Source: Fagopyrum homotropicum
Taxonomy: Eukaryota > Streptophyta > Magnoliopsida > Caryophyllales > Polygonaceae
Length of the DNA: 64,000 nucleotides
Assembly: GCA_033239125.1 (NCBI GenBank)
Contig: BSWB01000006.1
Location: 114,994,242-115,058,241, forward strand
Reading direction: 5' to 3'
Shown: positions 30,504-42,375 of the stretch, one piece after another
Position numbering within the stretch: the stretch's first letter is position 1
How the letters are laid out: each line of letters starts with the position of its first letter
Program-made: the position numbers and the translations under genes
Notes under the pieces: generated by a model
What the model was told of the DNA's origin: nothing
The model's input: only the letters and a program-made list of their open reading frames with translations
Databases searched by the model: none

Positions 30504-31985
30504 ATGACCAAAGAGCTAAGTGTTCTTGAGCTTAATCACACTTGGGATGTTGTTCCCTTACCTCCTGGTAAAACCCTTATTGGCTCTAAGTGGGTCTACA
30601 AGCTCAAACATCACCCTAATGGAACCATTGAACGCCATAAAGCTTGTCTTGTGGCTAAAGGGTATAATCAGATTAAGAACAAAGATTACAAGCATACATT
30701 CTCTCCGGTTGCTAAGTTTTCCACTATTCGTGTTGTCTTGGCACTTGCTGCTGCTAATAATTGGCCTCTTCATCAGATTGATATAAATAATGCATTTCTA
30801 CATGGTTTCCTGGATGAAGAAGTATTCATGATTCCTCCTCCTGGCTACACTACAGTTCCTCTTGGCCATGTTTGTCGTCTTAAACGATCTCTCTATGGCC
30901 TTAAGCAAGCCAGCCGGCAATGGAACCTTGAATTGACTAAGCTCCTTCTTGGTCTCCAGTTTATTCAATCAAAGCAAGACTATTCTCTCTTCACCAAGTC
31001 TTCTTCTTCATGCATCACAGTGGTGTTAGTTTACGTTGATGATGTGCTTATTACTGGCAATATTCCATCTGAGATTGATGCTCTTAAACATCATCTTGAT
31101 ACTGCATTTACTATCAAAGACCTTGGGCTTGCAAGGTTCTTTCTAGGGATGGAAATTGCACGAGATTCTTCTGGTCTTCGTATCAACCAGAGAAAATACA
31201 TTTGTGATATCTTACTTGATTCCCAACTTCTCGATTGCAAACCCACCACTTTTCCTATGCAGCGTAATCTCCATCTTACTCCAGACTCTGGTGATCCTAT
31301 TTCAGATCCTAAATCTTATAGACACCTAATTGGTCGTCTCTTATACCTCTCCCTTACTCGCCCGGATATTGCATATGTTGTTCAACAATTAAGCCAATTT
31401 CTAGCTTCTCCCCGTACTCTTCATTGGCAGGCTGCTATGTATCTTCTCCGGTATCTGAAGGGCACCATTGATCATACACTTTTTTACCCCCTTCAACCTC
31501 ATTTATCTCTCATTGCTTATAGTGATGCGGACTGGGGAGCATGCAGTTACTCCTGTCGATCCATCACTGGATATTGCATCTTTCTGGGTAAATCTCTTGT
31601 CTCATGGAAGACCAAGAAACAGAAAACTGTTTGTAAATCTTCAGATGAGAGTGAATATCGAGCACTATCCATGACAAATAGCGAGATCATTTGGATGGAT
31701 GGTCTTTTAGCTGATCTTCATGTCACACTTTCTAGGCCTTTTCCGTTGCATTGTGATAACAAAGCTACTCAACATCTCGCTGGAAATCCTGGGTTCCATG
31801 AGCGCACAAAACACCTTAGGATTGATTGTCACTTCATTCGGGATGAAGTACAGAGAGGTCTCATATCTACTGTCCACCTCCCTTCTTCTCTTCAGTTGGC
31901 TGACATTTTCACTAAAGCTTTGGGGGAGAATCAACACTCATTCTTCACTCGCAAGCTTGGCCTATTAAACTCTAGTCCAGCTTGA
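30504..31985 (+). pseudogene. Reverse transcriptase-RNase H (Copia element 1)
   Basis: An intact 493-codon frame separated from integrase by a frameshift near 30,500. RT shows WVYKLKHHPNGTIERHKA, QIDINNAFLHGFLDEEVFM, LYGLKQASRQWN and the catalytic LVYVDDVLITGN. RNase H shows YSDADWGAC, SSDESEYRALSM and CDNKATQHLAGNPGFHERTK. It ends just before the polypurine tract. This is the best preserved part; enzyme activity is unproven and the element as a whole is dead. Confidence 0.92.
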
Positions 31986-31992
31986 AGGGGGG
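31983..31992 (+). promoter_or_regulatory. Polypurine tract, Copia element 1
   Basis: The purine run GAAGGGGGG directly precedes the TGTAGAG start of the 3' LTR; it primes plus-strand synthesis. Confidence 0.88.
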
Positions 31993-32149
31993 TGTAGAGT
32001 ATATTGCAAATATATTGAATAAGCGAGTTTGTTATGTAAATAAAGCCTTGAGCTAACAACCCGTAACAGATTGTTATAACTGTGTATATATACATGCTCT
32101 CAAGAGTAATAGAGTATGAGTTTCAGTTTCATTTCTCCGCTGGTTTACA
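31993..32149 (+). repeat. 3' LTR of Copia element 1 (157 bp)
   Basis: Starts TGTAGAGTATATTGC after the polypurine tract and ends CTGGTTTACA; its last 60 or so bp equal 25,072-25,133. Confidence 0.9.
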
Positions 32150-32804
32150 ATACCTGTTGATGCGGGAAAAGGATCTGATCGGGAAGGAACGAAAGAGATG
32201 AGAGCCCCACGTGTTGCTCCTCTAGTTGGTCCACACGAGCCCGGTCAAGATCGCCTTTGGTTTCGACTGCTAGGACGAAGATCGCAAAGCGTGCAATCGA
32301 ATTGCTTCGGATGAAGATGGTAGTCAACCCTCTATACAAATCAAAACCCCCTATTGGCTTTTTATTTTTGCTCTCTTTTTTCTCTCTCTATTCCACACTA
32401 ATAAAGTGATGAGAGATCTTTCTTACTTACTAGGAGGAGGGATCTTTCTTACTAATTAGGAGGAGGGAGTTACAAAATGTGTAACTCCCCTAAGTTACCT
32501 CCCTAATTAATATCCATTAATTAATTATTTCACAAATAAATAATATGGGTATATCAATAATATACAACATATATATTAATATTCAACCATCATTCCCGTT
32601 GATCTAGTCCGTCAACTCAAAGTGTGTGACCGCATAGGACCCGTTTATAATAGTTATGGGTTTAACTCGGTTAAACCCATTAATCGTAGTTGGCTTCTAG
32701 CAAAGCACTACGACTCCTAAAATAATCGGATTGAATTATCTCCGTTAATTGTCCTATTCCAAGTGTAGTCATTGCACATTAACTTAAATGACACAATTCC
32801 TTCA
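32150..32804 (-). repeat. 3' LTR of Copia element 2 (truncated)
   Basis: Matches the 5' LTR from ATACCTGTTGATGCG to AATTCCTTCA. The portion corresponding to 39,079-39,171 is missing where element 1 abuts. Confidence 0.88.
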
Positions 32805-32820
32805 ATCTCCCACTTGTCCT
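32805..32820 (-). promoter_or_regulatory. Polypurine tract, Copia element 2
   Basis: The minus strand reads AAGTGGGAGAT immediately before the TGAAGGAATT LTR start, the common Copia form. Confidence 0.88.
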
Positions 32821-33632
32821 TAAACAAGTGTGTAATATAAGATACCTTTGTCTCTTAATGTCTTATTTGACGATATGGTGACATTCATATCTAATGTCAA
32901 ATGTGTTTCTTGAACTCTGAGTTTGAACTGTAAATTAAACGGATGATTACAAATAATCAATCCGAATATGACCATGCATTTTCAGTTCTCGCTCTTCAAG
33001 TGGCCGAGACACTAATCCTGTTCAATGTATCACAGTATACCCGAACCAGGAGGACTTCTCCAATCTTCTATGACTATGGCTCCCACTCAACTTTTGGCAA
33101 TCCTTAAATACTGCCTTTATAACTCCACGGAAAGCGTTTAACAGTGTCAAAGAAATACCAATCATCAAGTGAGACCACAACATACTCATGTCTGAAGAAT
33201 CTACTAATCATGGTTTAACTTAAAACTATATAATCTCTTTTGGAGAGTCTTAAGGTAGGTCAGTCTTACATGTATCATCCATACATATATATGTAAATGA
33301 CTAGACATCTCCATGTCCCTATACCCCATGAAACCTGGCGCTATTAGTCAACTTACAATATAGTTACTAATAAAATCATCCATGTCCATTTGATGATTTT
33401 GTACTATAGACTTTCAATAATTCAAAACTTCATTTCACTTAATGGGGTTTCATTCACCAGAACACTTAAAGTGATCCCATTTGTTAATAATGAATTATTT
33501 GGACATATTATTCAATATCGATCAAAACAATATATAAATAAGGATGAAATATCATATATCATAAAATCATCAAGTCAAACATAAAACTAGTGTCCAACAC
33601 TCATAAATACACAATGTAATATAAAAGCAAAC
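32821..33632 (-). other. Untranslated 3' segment of Copia element 2
   Basis: About 0.8 kb between the RNase H stop and the polypurine tract with no recognisable coding sequence; retrotransposon 3' UTR. Confidence 0.6.
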
Positions 33633-35189
33633 TCAAAGCCATTCTCCAATGTGCTTGAGACCCTTAGCCCTAGTGTGACTCACATGCTTGGGCCTAGGCA
33701 TAGACTTGGTCAATGTATCTGCAATGTTGTCATCAGTATGCACCTTACACATCCTAATGTCACCCTCAGTGATGATGCGTCGAATAAGGTGATACTTCCT
33801 CATAACGTGTCTGGATTTGGAGCTCGAACTCGGTTCCTTTGTCTGGGCTATGGCACCATTGTTGTCACAATAGATGTCGATAGGCACTGAAATACTAGGA
33901 ACAATACCGAGTTCATCCAGGAACTTCCTCATCCAGACAACCTCCTTTGCTGCTTCACTAGCAACAATGTACTCAACCTCTGTTGTAGAATCTGCTACTG
34001 TATCGTGCTTGGAGCTCTTCCAGCTCACATGTCCTCCATTAAGGATGAAGACATAACCCGATTGAGACTCAAAGCCATATCGGTCAGTCTGAAAGCTTGC
34101 ATTAGTATAGCCTTGTACGATCATTTTTCCATCTCCCCCATATACTAAGAAATTATCCTTGGTCCTTCTCAAGTACTTTAGGATATTCTTAGCTGCACTC
34201 CAGTGTGCTTCTCCAGGACTTGATTGGTATCTACTACACATGCTCAAAGCATACACAACATCAGGACATGTACATACCATGGCATACATGATAGATCCTA
34301 TAGCAGAAGCATATGGGATATGGTTCATCTTCTCAAGCTCAGCAGGTGTTTTAGGACACTGCGTCTTGCTGAGATATACACCATGTTGCATGGGTAAAAA
34401 CCCCTTCTTGGAATCCTGCATCTTGAATCTATTAATAATCTTATCAATATAAGTTCCTTGACTCAATCCAAGAAGCCTCTTAGATCTATCTCTGTAGATC
34501 TTAATTCCAAGTATGTACTCGGCCTTTCCTAAGTCTTTCATTGAGAAACATTTCTTCAGCCATTCCTTTACGAACTCTAGCATCGGAATGTCATTCCCAA
34601 TAAGTAGTATGTCATCCACATACAAGACTACGAAGGCTAAATTACTCCCATTAAACTTCTTGTAAACACAAGGAGCCTCTTCACATCTAATGAAATCAAA
34701 CTCTTAGATCTTTTCATCAAATCGAAAGTTCCAACTCTTGGATGTTTGCGTAAGTCCATAAATGGACTTCTTAAGCTTGCATACCTTCCCAGCATCATTT
34801 GGATCTTCAAAACCTTCAGGTTGTGTCATGTACACATCCTCTTCCAAAAGACCATTTAGAAAAGCGGTTTTGACATCCATTTGCCATATCTCATAGTCAT
34901 AATATGCGGCAATAGCTAGGATTATCCTAATGGATCTAACCATGACAACTTGTGAAAATGTCTCGTCATAGTCTATACCATGAATCTGTCTAAAACCTTT
35001 GGAAACTAGCCTTGCCTTGTAAACAGACACATTTCCATCCTTGTCAGTTTTGAGTTTGAAATTCCATTTGCTTCCTATGGGTTTTATCCCATTTGGAAAA
35101 TCTATCAATTCCCATACTTGATTTTCAAGCATCGAATCCATTTCGGACCTCATGGCCTCAAGCCATTTCTTGGAGTCTGGACCCGTCAC
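33633..35189 (-). pseudogene. Reverse transcriptase-RNase H (Copia element 2)
   Basis: Two open stretches in one frame split by a TAA near 34,704. The upstream part has WLEAMRSEMDSMLENQVWEL, QMDVKTAFLNGLLEEDVYM and KKSIYGLTQTSKSWN. The downstream part begins around the catalytic LYVDDILLIGND and runs through RNase H (YTNASFQTD, STTEVEYIVASEAAKEVVWM, YCDNNGAIAQTKEP). In YTNASF the usual Asp of the RNase H SDAD motif is Asn, so RNase H is probably inactive. Confidence 0.9.
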
Positions 35190-36775
35190 TGCTTGCTTAT
35201 ATGTAGAAGGCTCACTATGAACATAAGAACATCAAGGCCTACATTCAAGATGAAATCATCATAACGTCTTGGTTGTACCCTTGGCCTTTCCGATCTACGA
35301 GTGGGCTCAACTTGTTCAACAACTGAAGCCGGAACATGATCCACAACTGTTTGTAGATCCTCTTGTTCCGAATCTTGAATGATCTGAGGCCCTGGGCCTT
35401 CAAAAGTAATCATCTCATCAACGACATCATCCATGTCATCTTGTTGTTGAGTTTGTTGCTCTTCATCGTCTTGAACTATTTCAAGATGAATATTTCTCCC
35501 ACTTGACTTGTTGGAAAGGAACTTTCTTTCCAAAAAGACACTATCCCTTGTAACAAACACCTTTTGCTGAGTTGGATTGTAGAAGTAATATCCAAAACTT
35601 CCTTTTGGATACCCTACAAAAAAACATTTATCTGATTTTGGGGCAAGCTTCTCTGTTTGTAAACGCTTTACATAAGCTTCACATCCCCATATTTTCAGAA
35701 AAGACAATTTTGGAACCTTTCCAGTCCATATCTCATATGGAGTTTTGTCTACAGTTCTTGACGGAGTCTTGTTTAATGTAAGTACAACGGTAGTGAGGGC
35801 ATATCCCCAGAAGGATACCGGAAGATCAACAAAACTCATCATTGATCGGACCATGTCTAACAAGATCTTGTTTCTCCTTTCAGACACACCATTAAGTTGT
35901 GGTGTTCCTGGGGTAGACAATTGTGTTACTATCCCACAATTTTTCAAATGATGATCAAACTCGTGGCTCAAGTACTCACCACCACGATCAGATCGAAGTG
36001 CTTTTATTTTCTTGCCACTTTGAGTCTCTACTTCATTTTGGAATTCCTTGAACTTTTCAAAGGATTCCGATTTATGTGACATTAAGTAAATATATCCATA
36101 TCTACTCATGTCATCAGTAAACATAATGAAGTATTTGTAGCCACCTCTAGCTTCTGTGGTCATTGGCCCACATACATCAGTATGTATTATGCCCAACAAT
36201 TCAGTAGCATTTTCATTGGTTCCTTTGAAAGGTGACCTTGTCATTTTTCCCATTAGACATGATTCACATGTATTAATGGATTCATAATCCATGTTTTTTA
36301 GAAGTCCATCTTTATGGAGCTTCTTCATGCGATTCACACTAATATGGCCCAATCGACAACGCCATAGGTAGGCCTTACTCAAACTATTTGGTTTTTTCCT
36401 TTTGTTATTTATATTATATACATCCGATTTGAGATCCAACACAAAGAGTCCATTACTCATTGGTGCACTAGCATAGAAAATATTGTTTCTAAAAACAAAC
36501 ATAAATCCATCTTTAATGCTAAAATCAAATCCCTCAGAATGTAATAATGTAACCGAAATAAGGTTCTTGGTAATGCATGGAACAAAATAACAATTATTCA
36601 GTTCTAATACTAAACCATAAGGTAAAGACAGACTAAAATCTCCCACAGTAAGTGTAACAACACTTGCTCCATTTCCAACGCGCATGTCTATTTCCTCTTT
36701 CTTCACTTGCCTTTTATTTCTTAGTTCCTGCACATAAGAAATAATGTGAGCACCACAACGGTATCTAATACCCAA
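35186..36775 (-). pseudogene. Integrase with GAG-pre-integrase domain (Copia element 2)
   Basis: A 529-codon frame. GAG-pre-integrase motif: WRCRLGHISVNRMKKLHKDG...CESCLMGKMTRSPF. Core DDE residues are in IHTDVCGPM, FTDDMSRYGYIY and LRSDRGGEYLS, with later motifs NGVSERRNKILLDMVRSM and GCEAYVKRLQTEKLAPKSD. It continues the protease (CGAHI after a frameshift near 36,755) and is out of frame with RT at 35,186-35,189. Confidence 0.9.
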
Positions 36776-37640
36776 ATGGGATCATATTCTAATGTGAGAA
36801 CATCTGTTGTCTTTATTTCAATAACATAAATACCTGAAGTGCCGGAACTCACAGTTCCATTCTTCTTGTCTTCAAGGTACTTGAGACAGTTCCTCTTCCA
36901 GTGTCCCTTGGCCTTGCAGTAAAAACAATCATGATCAGCATCCACTTTTGGCTTCTCACCACCCTTAGGTTTGGCAACTTGATTGCCTTTCCCTTGATAA
37001 TTGCTCTTACTCTTAACCACCTTCTTAAAACCCTTCCTTTTGTTGACAATCAAAACTTCATTCCTTTTGTCATCAATAATATTGCCCTCAGCATTTTTAA
37101 GCATGTCATGTAGCTCATTCATATCATGCTTCAGACCATTCATATGGTATTGCATTCTGAATGGTGCAAAACCATCATGTATGGATATAAGAATAATATC
37201 AGTGGCCAACTCTTGGTCATATGGGGTCCCAGATTTTCCATCCTCTTAAAAAGCCCAGTCAGGCTAATCACATGAGGACTCACTGGTTTTCCCCTCTCAA
37301 GCTTGCTATCAAGTATAGCTTTGTGAGTCTCATATCGCTCCATCCTTGCCTGATCTTGAAACAACGTTTTCAATTCAGTTATTATAGTATAAGCATCAGA
37401 ATGCTCAAACCTCTTTTGCAAATTAGGCTCCATTGCAGCAAGCATGAGGCAAGTTACAGGTAATGCCTCAGACCTCACCCGAGTTTCTGTTGCCTTCTCC
37501 TCATCTGATGAGGTGTCGGTCACAGAAGGGATAGGGGTAGCTAGGACGTCCTCACGTCCCTCGGACCTGAGAATGACTCTTAGATTCCTTTCCCAATCAA
37601 GGAAGTTCGTTCCATTGAGCTTGTTTTTCTCAACAATTAA
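36721..37640 (-). pseudogene. gag and protease start (Copia element 2)
   Basis: N-terminal gag LNGTNFLDWERNLRVILRSE near 37,620-37,560, then MLAAMEPNLQKRFEHSDAY. A frameshift near 37,230 leads to FRMQYHMNGLKHDMNELHDM, an intact zinc knuckle CFYCKAKGHWKRNC, and the protease motif WVLDT. A second frameshift follows at about 36,755, inside the protease. Confidence 0.87.
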
Positions 37641-39060
37641 GCGTAGAGAATTTCAAATTATCGTTCGACATTATCTGCAGAATATAAATGACATACAAAT
37701 CAGTATATGTTTGAAATTGCATGTACTTATATTTAAACAATTTAAAATAAGAAAAAGCACATTTTATTCAGTTGTTGTCGTCCCTTTGAATAAAATATTT
37801 CAAGATCCCATCCCAGACAAGACTCAACGTACTTTTGCACTGCCTTAAGTCCTATGTGTTCAGGGCAAGTAACAATTACTAATTATAACTCTTTATGGTT
37901 CTTGGTTGATGATCCACAACCAATGCAGAAATCATCACATGCCTCAAGATCCAAAACTTTGCCTTTTGGTCTCTCGTTAGGTACTACCATATCAAGGTTT
38001 ATGAACCCCCATATAGATTCACCCTCACTCAGTCCAAGATTATGGAAGAACACCCTCACTTTTGTGAAGCCCAACCAACCAGAAATTCAGAACTTAATGG
38101 GTTATGATATGAAAAGGCATTGCCCCAATTTACCTTTGGAACTTAAGTCTTTTTATTTGTCTTTTATTTATAAGTGAAAATGTCATAAATAAAAACAATA
38201 TAAAAACTTAAAATAAAGCATTCAAAACGCAATAACTGTGATCTTAGTATGACCCCTACGATGCAAAAAATAAAGATCTAATCTTCATAATCATTTCATC
38301 TTGTATCCTTCATGGATCTCCATCCTTGACCTTCTTATGTCTTGCACTTCTTCTTGTATTACAGTTTTGAATTACTCTAATTGCATAAATTAAATTACAA
38401 CAAAACAAACGATGCGTAGATCGTGTACAAGAAAAACATAACGATACACAGATCGTATTTATGGGTCATACTAGTCACCTTATGCAAGCAATATATCATA
38501 ATATAAAACAAGCATAACAATATATCTCAATTTAAAATTAAATCCTTATATATTATTAATCAATATTAGCCATTAAAATGTAATAATTGGATTAAATTGT
38601 ATGAAAAAGATATAATATCAAATCTTTGATCTTAAGTGGGATTTCCTAACTTTTAGGAAACAATTAAAATAAACAATATCATAATATTATCCATCTTAAT
38701 TTCATAGGCAAAATCTCAAATCACAAGCAAATATATTATATCAAACATTTTGTGACCTAACCAAAAATTTTATGGCAAAAATATTGCGGCAGATATTTTA
38801 TATCAAATATATTTTGAGATCTAGCCAAATTTACATACGGCAATCATCCACCGGTTCGTTCAATTTTGTGGCCTTTCTATCACCTAATCGGATCGAATCT
38901 GACTCGGTTCGGTGGTATCCAATTTTCAAATCAATTCATACAATTTCATGTCTCAATTCATCAAAATCTCCATTTCAATTTTACATCTTTATCCATATAA
39001 ATTCACCACCAATTTAAATCAAGATCCGCATCAAATCATTGATCCTATCAATCTATGCAA
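37641..39060 (-). other. 5' leader of Copia element 2
   Basis: About 1.4 kb between the primer site and gag; AT-rich, with no recognised coding region. Unusually long for a Copia leader, so it may contain an inserted or captured fragment. Confidence 0.5.
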
Positions 39061-39077
39061 GATCGCTCTGATACCAA
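39061..39077 (-). promoter_or_regulatory. tRNA-Met primer-binding site, Copia element 2
   Basis: The minus strand reads TTGGTATCAGAGCGATC just inside the 5' LTR end (39079). Confidence 0.9.
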
Positions 39078-39078
39078 T

Positions 39079-40330
<1,252 letters not shown>

Positions 40331-41446
40331 TCTATATTACTTACTAAAACAAAGGACACTAATGTCACGTGTCAAGCAACGAGGAATGGCACATCAACTT
40401 TTTTGTAAAATATTTACTAAACTGTCATTCCATTTTTCTGAAAAATATTTTAATAAAAAATTGATAAACACTAATTCCAGTTAACTAAATCAAATCAAAT
40501 CTTAAAACATGTGGGAGAAGTTCTTTTCTAACGTAATTTCAAAATTCAATTCAATTTCAAAAATTAATATTTTCAATATTTAAGATCAATTCTTAATTGA
40601 ATATCTAAATAATTTGTTAATTCACTAATGATAGTTCGATCTTATCTCATGAATTTTCTAATCCAATAATGATGGTTCGATCTTATTAATTGTTAATCCA
40701 CTATTTAAGATCAAATCTTAATTCAATTTTAATAAAAAAAAATTGATAAACACTAATGATAGTTCGATCTTATCTCACTAATTTGAATTTACTAATCTTC
40801 TTAAAGAAGCTTCTTTGACTAAATATAATTATTGTCTATATATACTTCTTCTCTCCATTCGATTTCTCACCCTCCTTCTCTTTTGTTATTGTTGTGCTAT
40901 TATTGTTAAAAATGTATGTTGCTTGAATTTGATTGTTCATTTCTAATTAATTGTTCTTTTTTGTGTCTATATTTATTCAATCTCCGTCCCTTCTATTAGC
41001 AATATTGGTTTTCTCTTTCGTCCATCACAACGACATGTACATTCATTGTTGCGAATTGTTGCCCGGATCGTTGCCCTTTCACTGCTCGCTTAGCCTCGAG
41101 TCTTTCTCTTCGTGTACAATAGGTAAACTTGTTCATCTTCTATAATAGCTTTAAAGCTTGACACCATAATTATTTTCGACGGAGGTCGTATAATCTAACA
41201 TATTCATTGTTACGGATCATCGTTCATAACTATAATCTAACATATCAATATTTTATGACTTTAAGGTTGTTGTTTTTTCAAATAAATTTTAAGTCATGAC
41301 TATACATGTTATTTAATTGAAGTTTTTAGTTAGCTCCTTTTAATATTAAAAAAATCCAAAACAAATTTTCTAACAAAATCAAATTCAATGCATATGTATT
41401 TAAAGATAATCTCTGTCACAAGACGCGAGAAAACAGCAGGCAGTAC

Positions 41447-41793
41447 CTTGCATCAACCATAACTTGAACTATGGCACCCACTGAATGCAAATCATAGAAG
41501 ATAAGCTTTGCTGAAGATGATCTCTTGCTCATAATCCTCCCTTGATAAACGAAAAAAAATGCAGATTTAGGATATTTCAAGAAACATCTACAATGACACC
41601 AGTAACATTCAAATGGTACATTAATTCTACCAGCCAAAGACACTTGAACATCTTCAAGATGATCGCCATTATTTAAGCTCCCATATTTCTGTGAATACTC
41701 AACAACGGACATTGAGACAGAGAATTTATGTGGATTTGGATTGGTTCCAGCTTCCTTCAAGGGTGCAAGGTATTTCAGACTATTGTCTAATAA
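41447..41793 (-). pseudogene. Captured lysyl-tRNA synthetase gene fragment
   Basis: On the minus strand an exon-like piece, LKYLAPLKEAGTNPNPHKFS through YGSLNNGDHLEDVQVSLAG (about 41,793-41,631), is followed by an intact 90-bp GT-AG intron (41,630-41,541). A second exon then reads GRIMSKRSSSAKLIFYDLHS through VQVMVDAR (41,540-41,447), with a donor GTACTG after it. These match the N-terminal anticodon-binding region of cytosolic class II lysyl-tRNA synthetase from memory of the family. Everything else of the gene is missing, so it is a non-functional fragment in antisense orientation within Helitron A. Retention of the intron shows capture from genomic DNA, not mRNA. Confidence 0.85.
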
Positions 41794-42375
41794 ATAAATT
41801 AACAAAATTTCCCAAAAATTTCAATTTTAACTATTGTGAAAATTTATTTCTATGTGATTATATTTTGAAAGTTAACTCATTAGCATGTTTGTCTTCTCCA
41901 AAATATCATATATTTAGAAAATAAAACGGATGTATTTATAGATTTGCTTTAAATAATTCTTTTTTTTTACATTATTTAATCTTCTTTGCAATAAATAAAT
42001 TACATTGAAAACCGATCTCTATTAATTTAATCTTATTATTTACATTAATTTATACATTTCATTTTATTTTATCGTAATTTTGGTAGAATGCATATAAATA
42101 TTTTAATATGTTTTTTTTTTGGAAATATTTAATGGTCTTTTGTATTATATTATATTCCGATATTTTAACTCAATATTAAATTTATTCTATACTAAAACAA
42201 TATTATGAGTTTTGTTTTAATAAAAATAATTTTTTTTTCAAAATATTCAATTTTGTGAATAAAATAATGTGAAACACATGTTGTGTGTTATATTTTGAAA
42301 GTAATCTGATTCAAATTTTATTTGTTATTTAAATTCGTATTTTGTATTGGTTTATTAAAATTAACTAGTTTAGTG

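Larger units (their letters stand above)
25072..32149 (+). mobile_element. Decayed Copia LTR retrotransposon (element 1)
   Basis: Has an LTR end, a primer-binding site complementary to initiator tRNA-Met, gag, protease, integrase, RT/RNase H in Copia order, a polypurine tract and a 157-bp 3' LTR. Only the last 60 or so bp of the 5' LTR remain. A 2.4 kb solo LTR splits gag, and integrase carries several stops, so it cannot move by itself. The very short LTR suggests the Ale/Retrofit lineage (inference). Its right end abuts the LTR of element 2. Confidence 0.92.

Noticed and set aside
41416..41805. A 129-residue coding gene
   Set aside because: The frame runs through an intron with intact GT-AG borders; it is a fragment of a lysyl-tRNA synthetase gene, not a gene of its own.
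42361..42370. CTAG here as the plus-strand 3' end of Helitron A
   Set aside because: CTAG is palindromic and no plus-strand hairpin precedes it; the minus-strand hairpin, once LTR C is removed, lies 8 nt away, so the site belongs to Helitron B.
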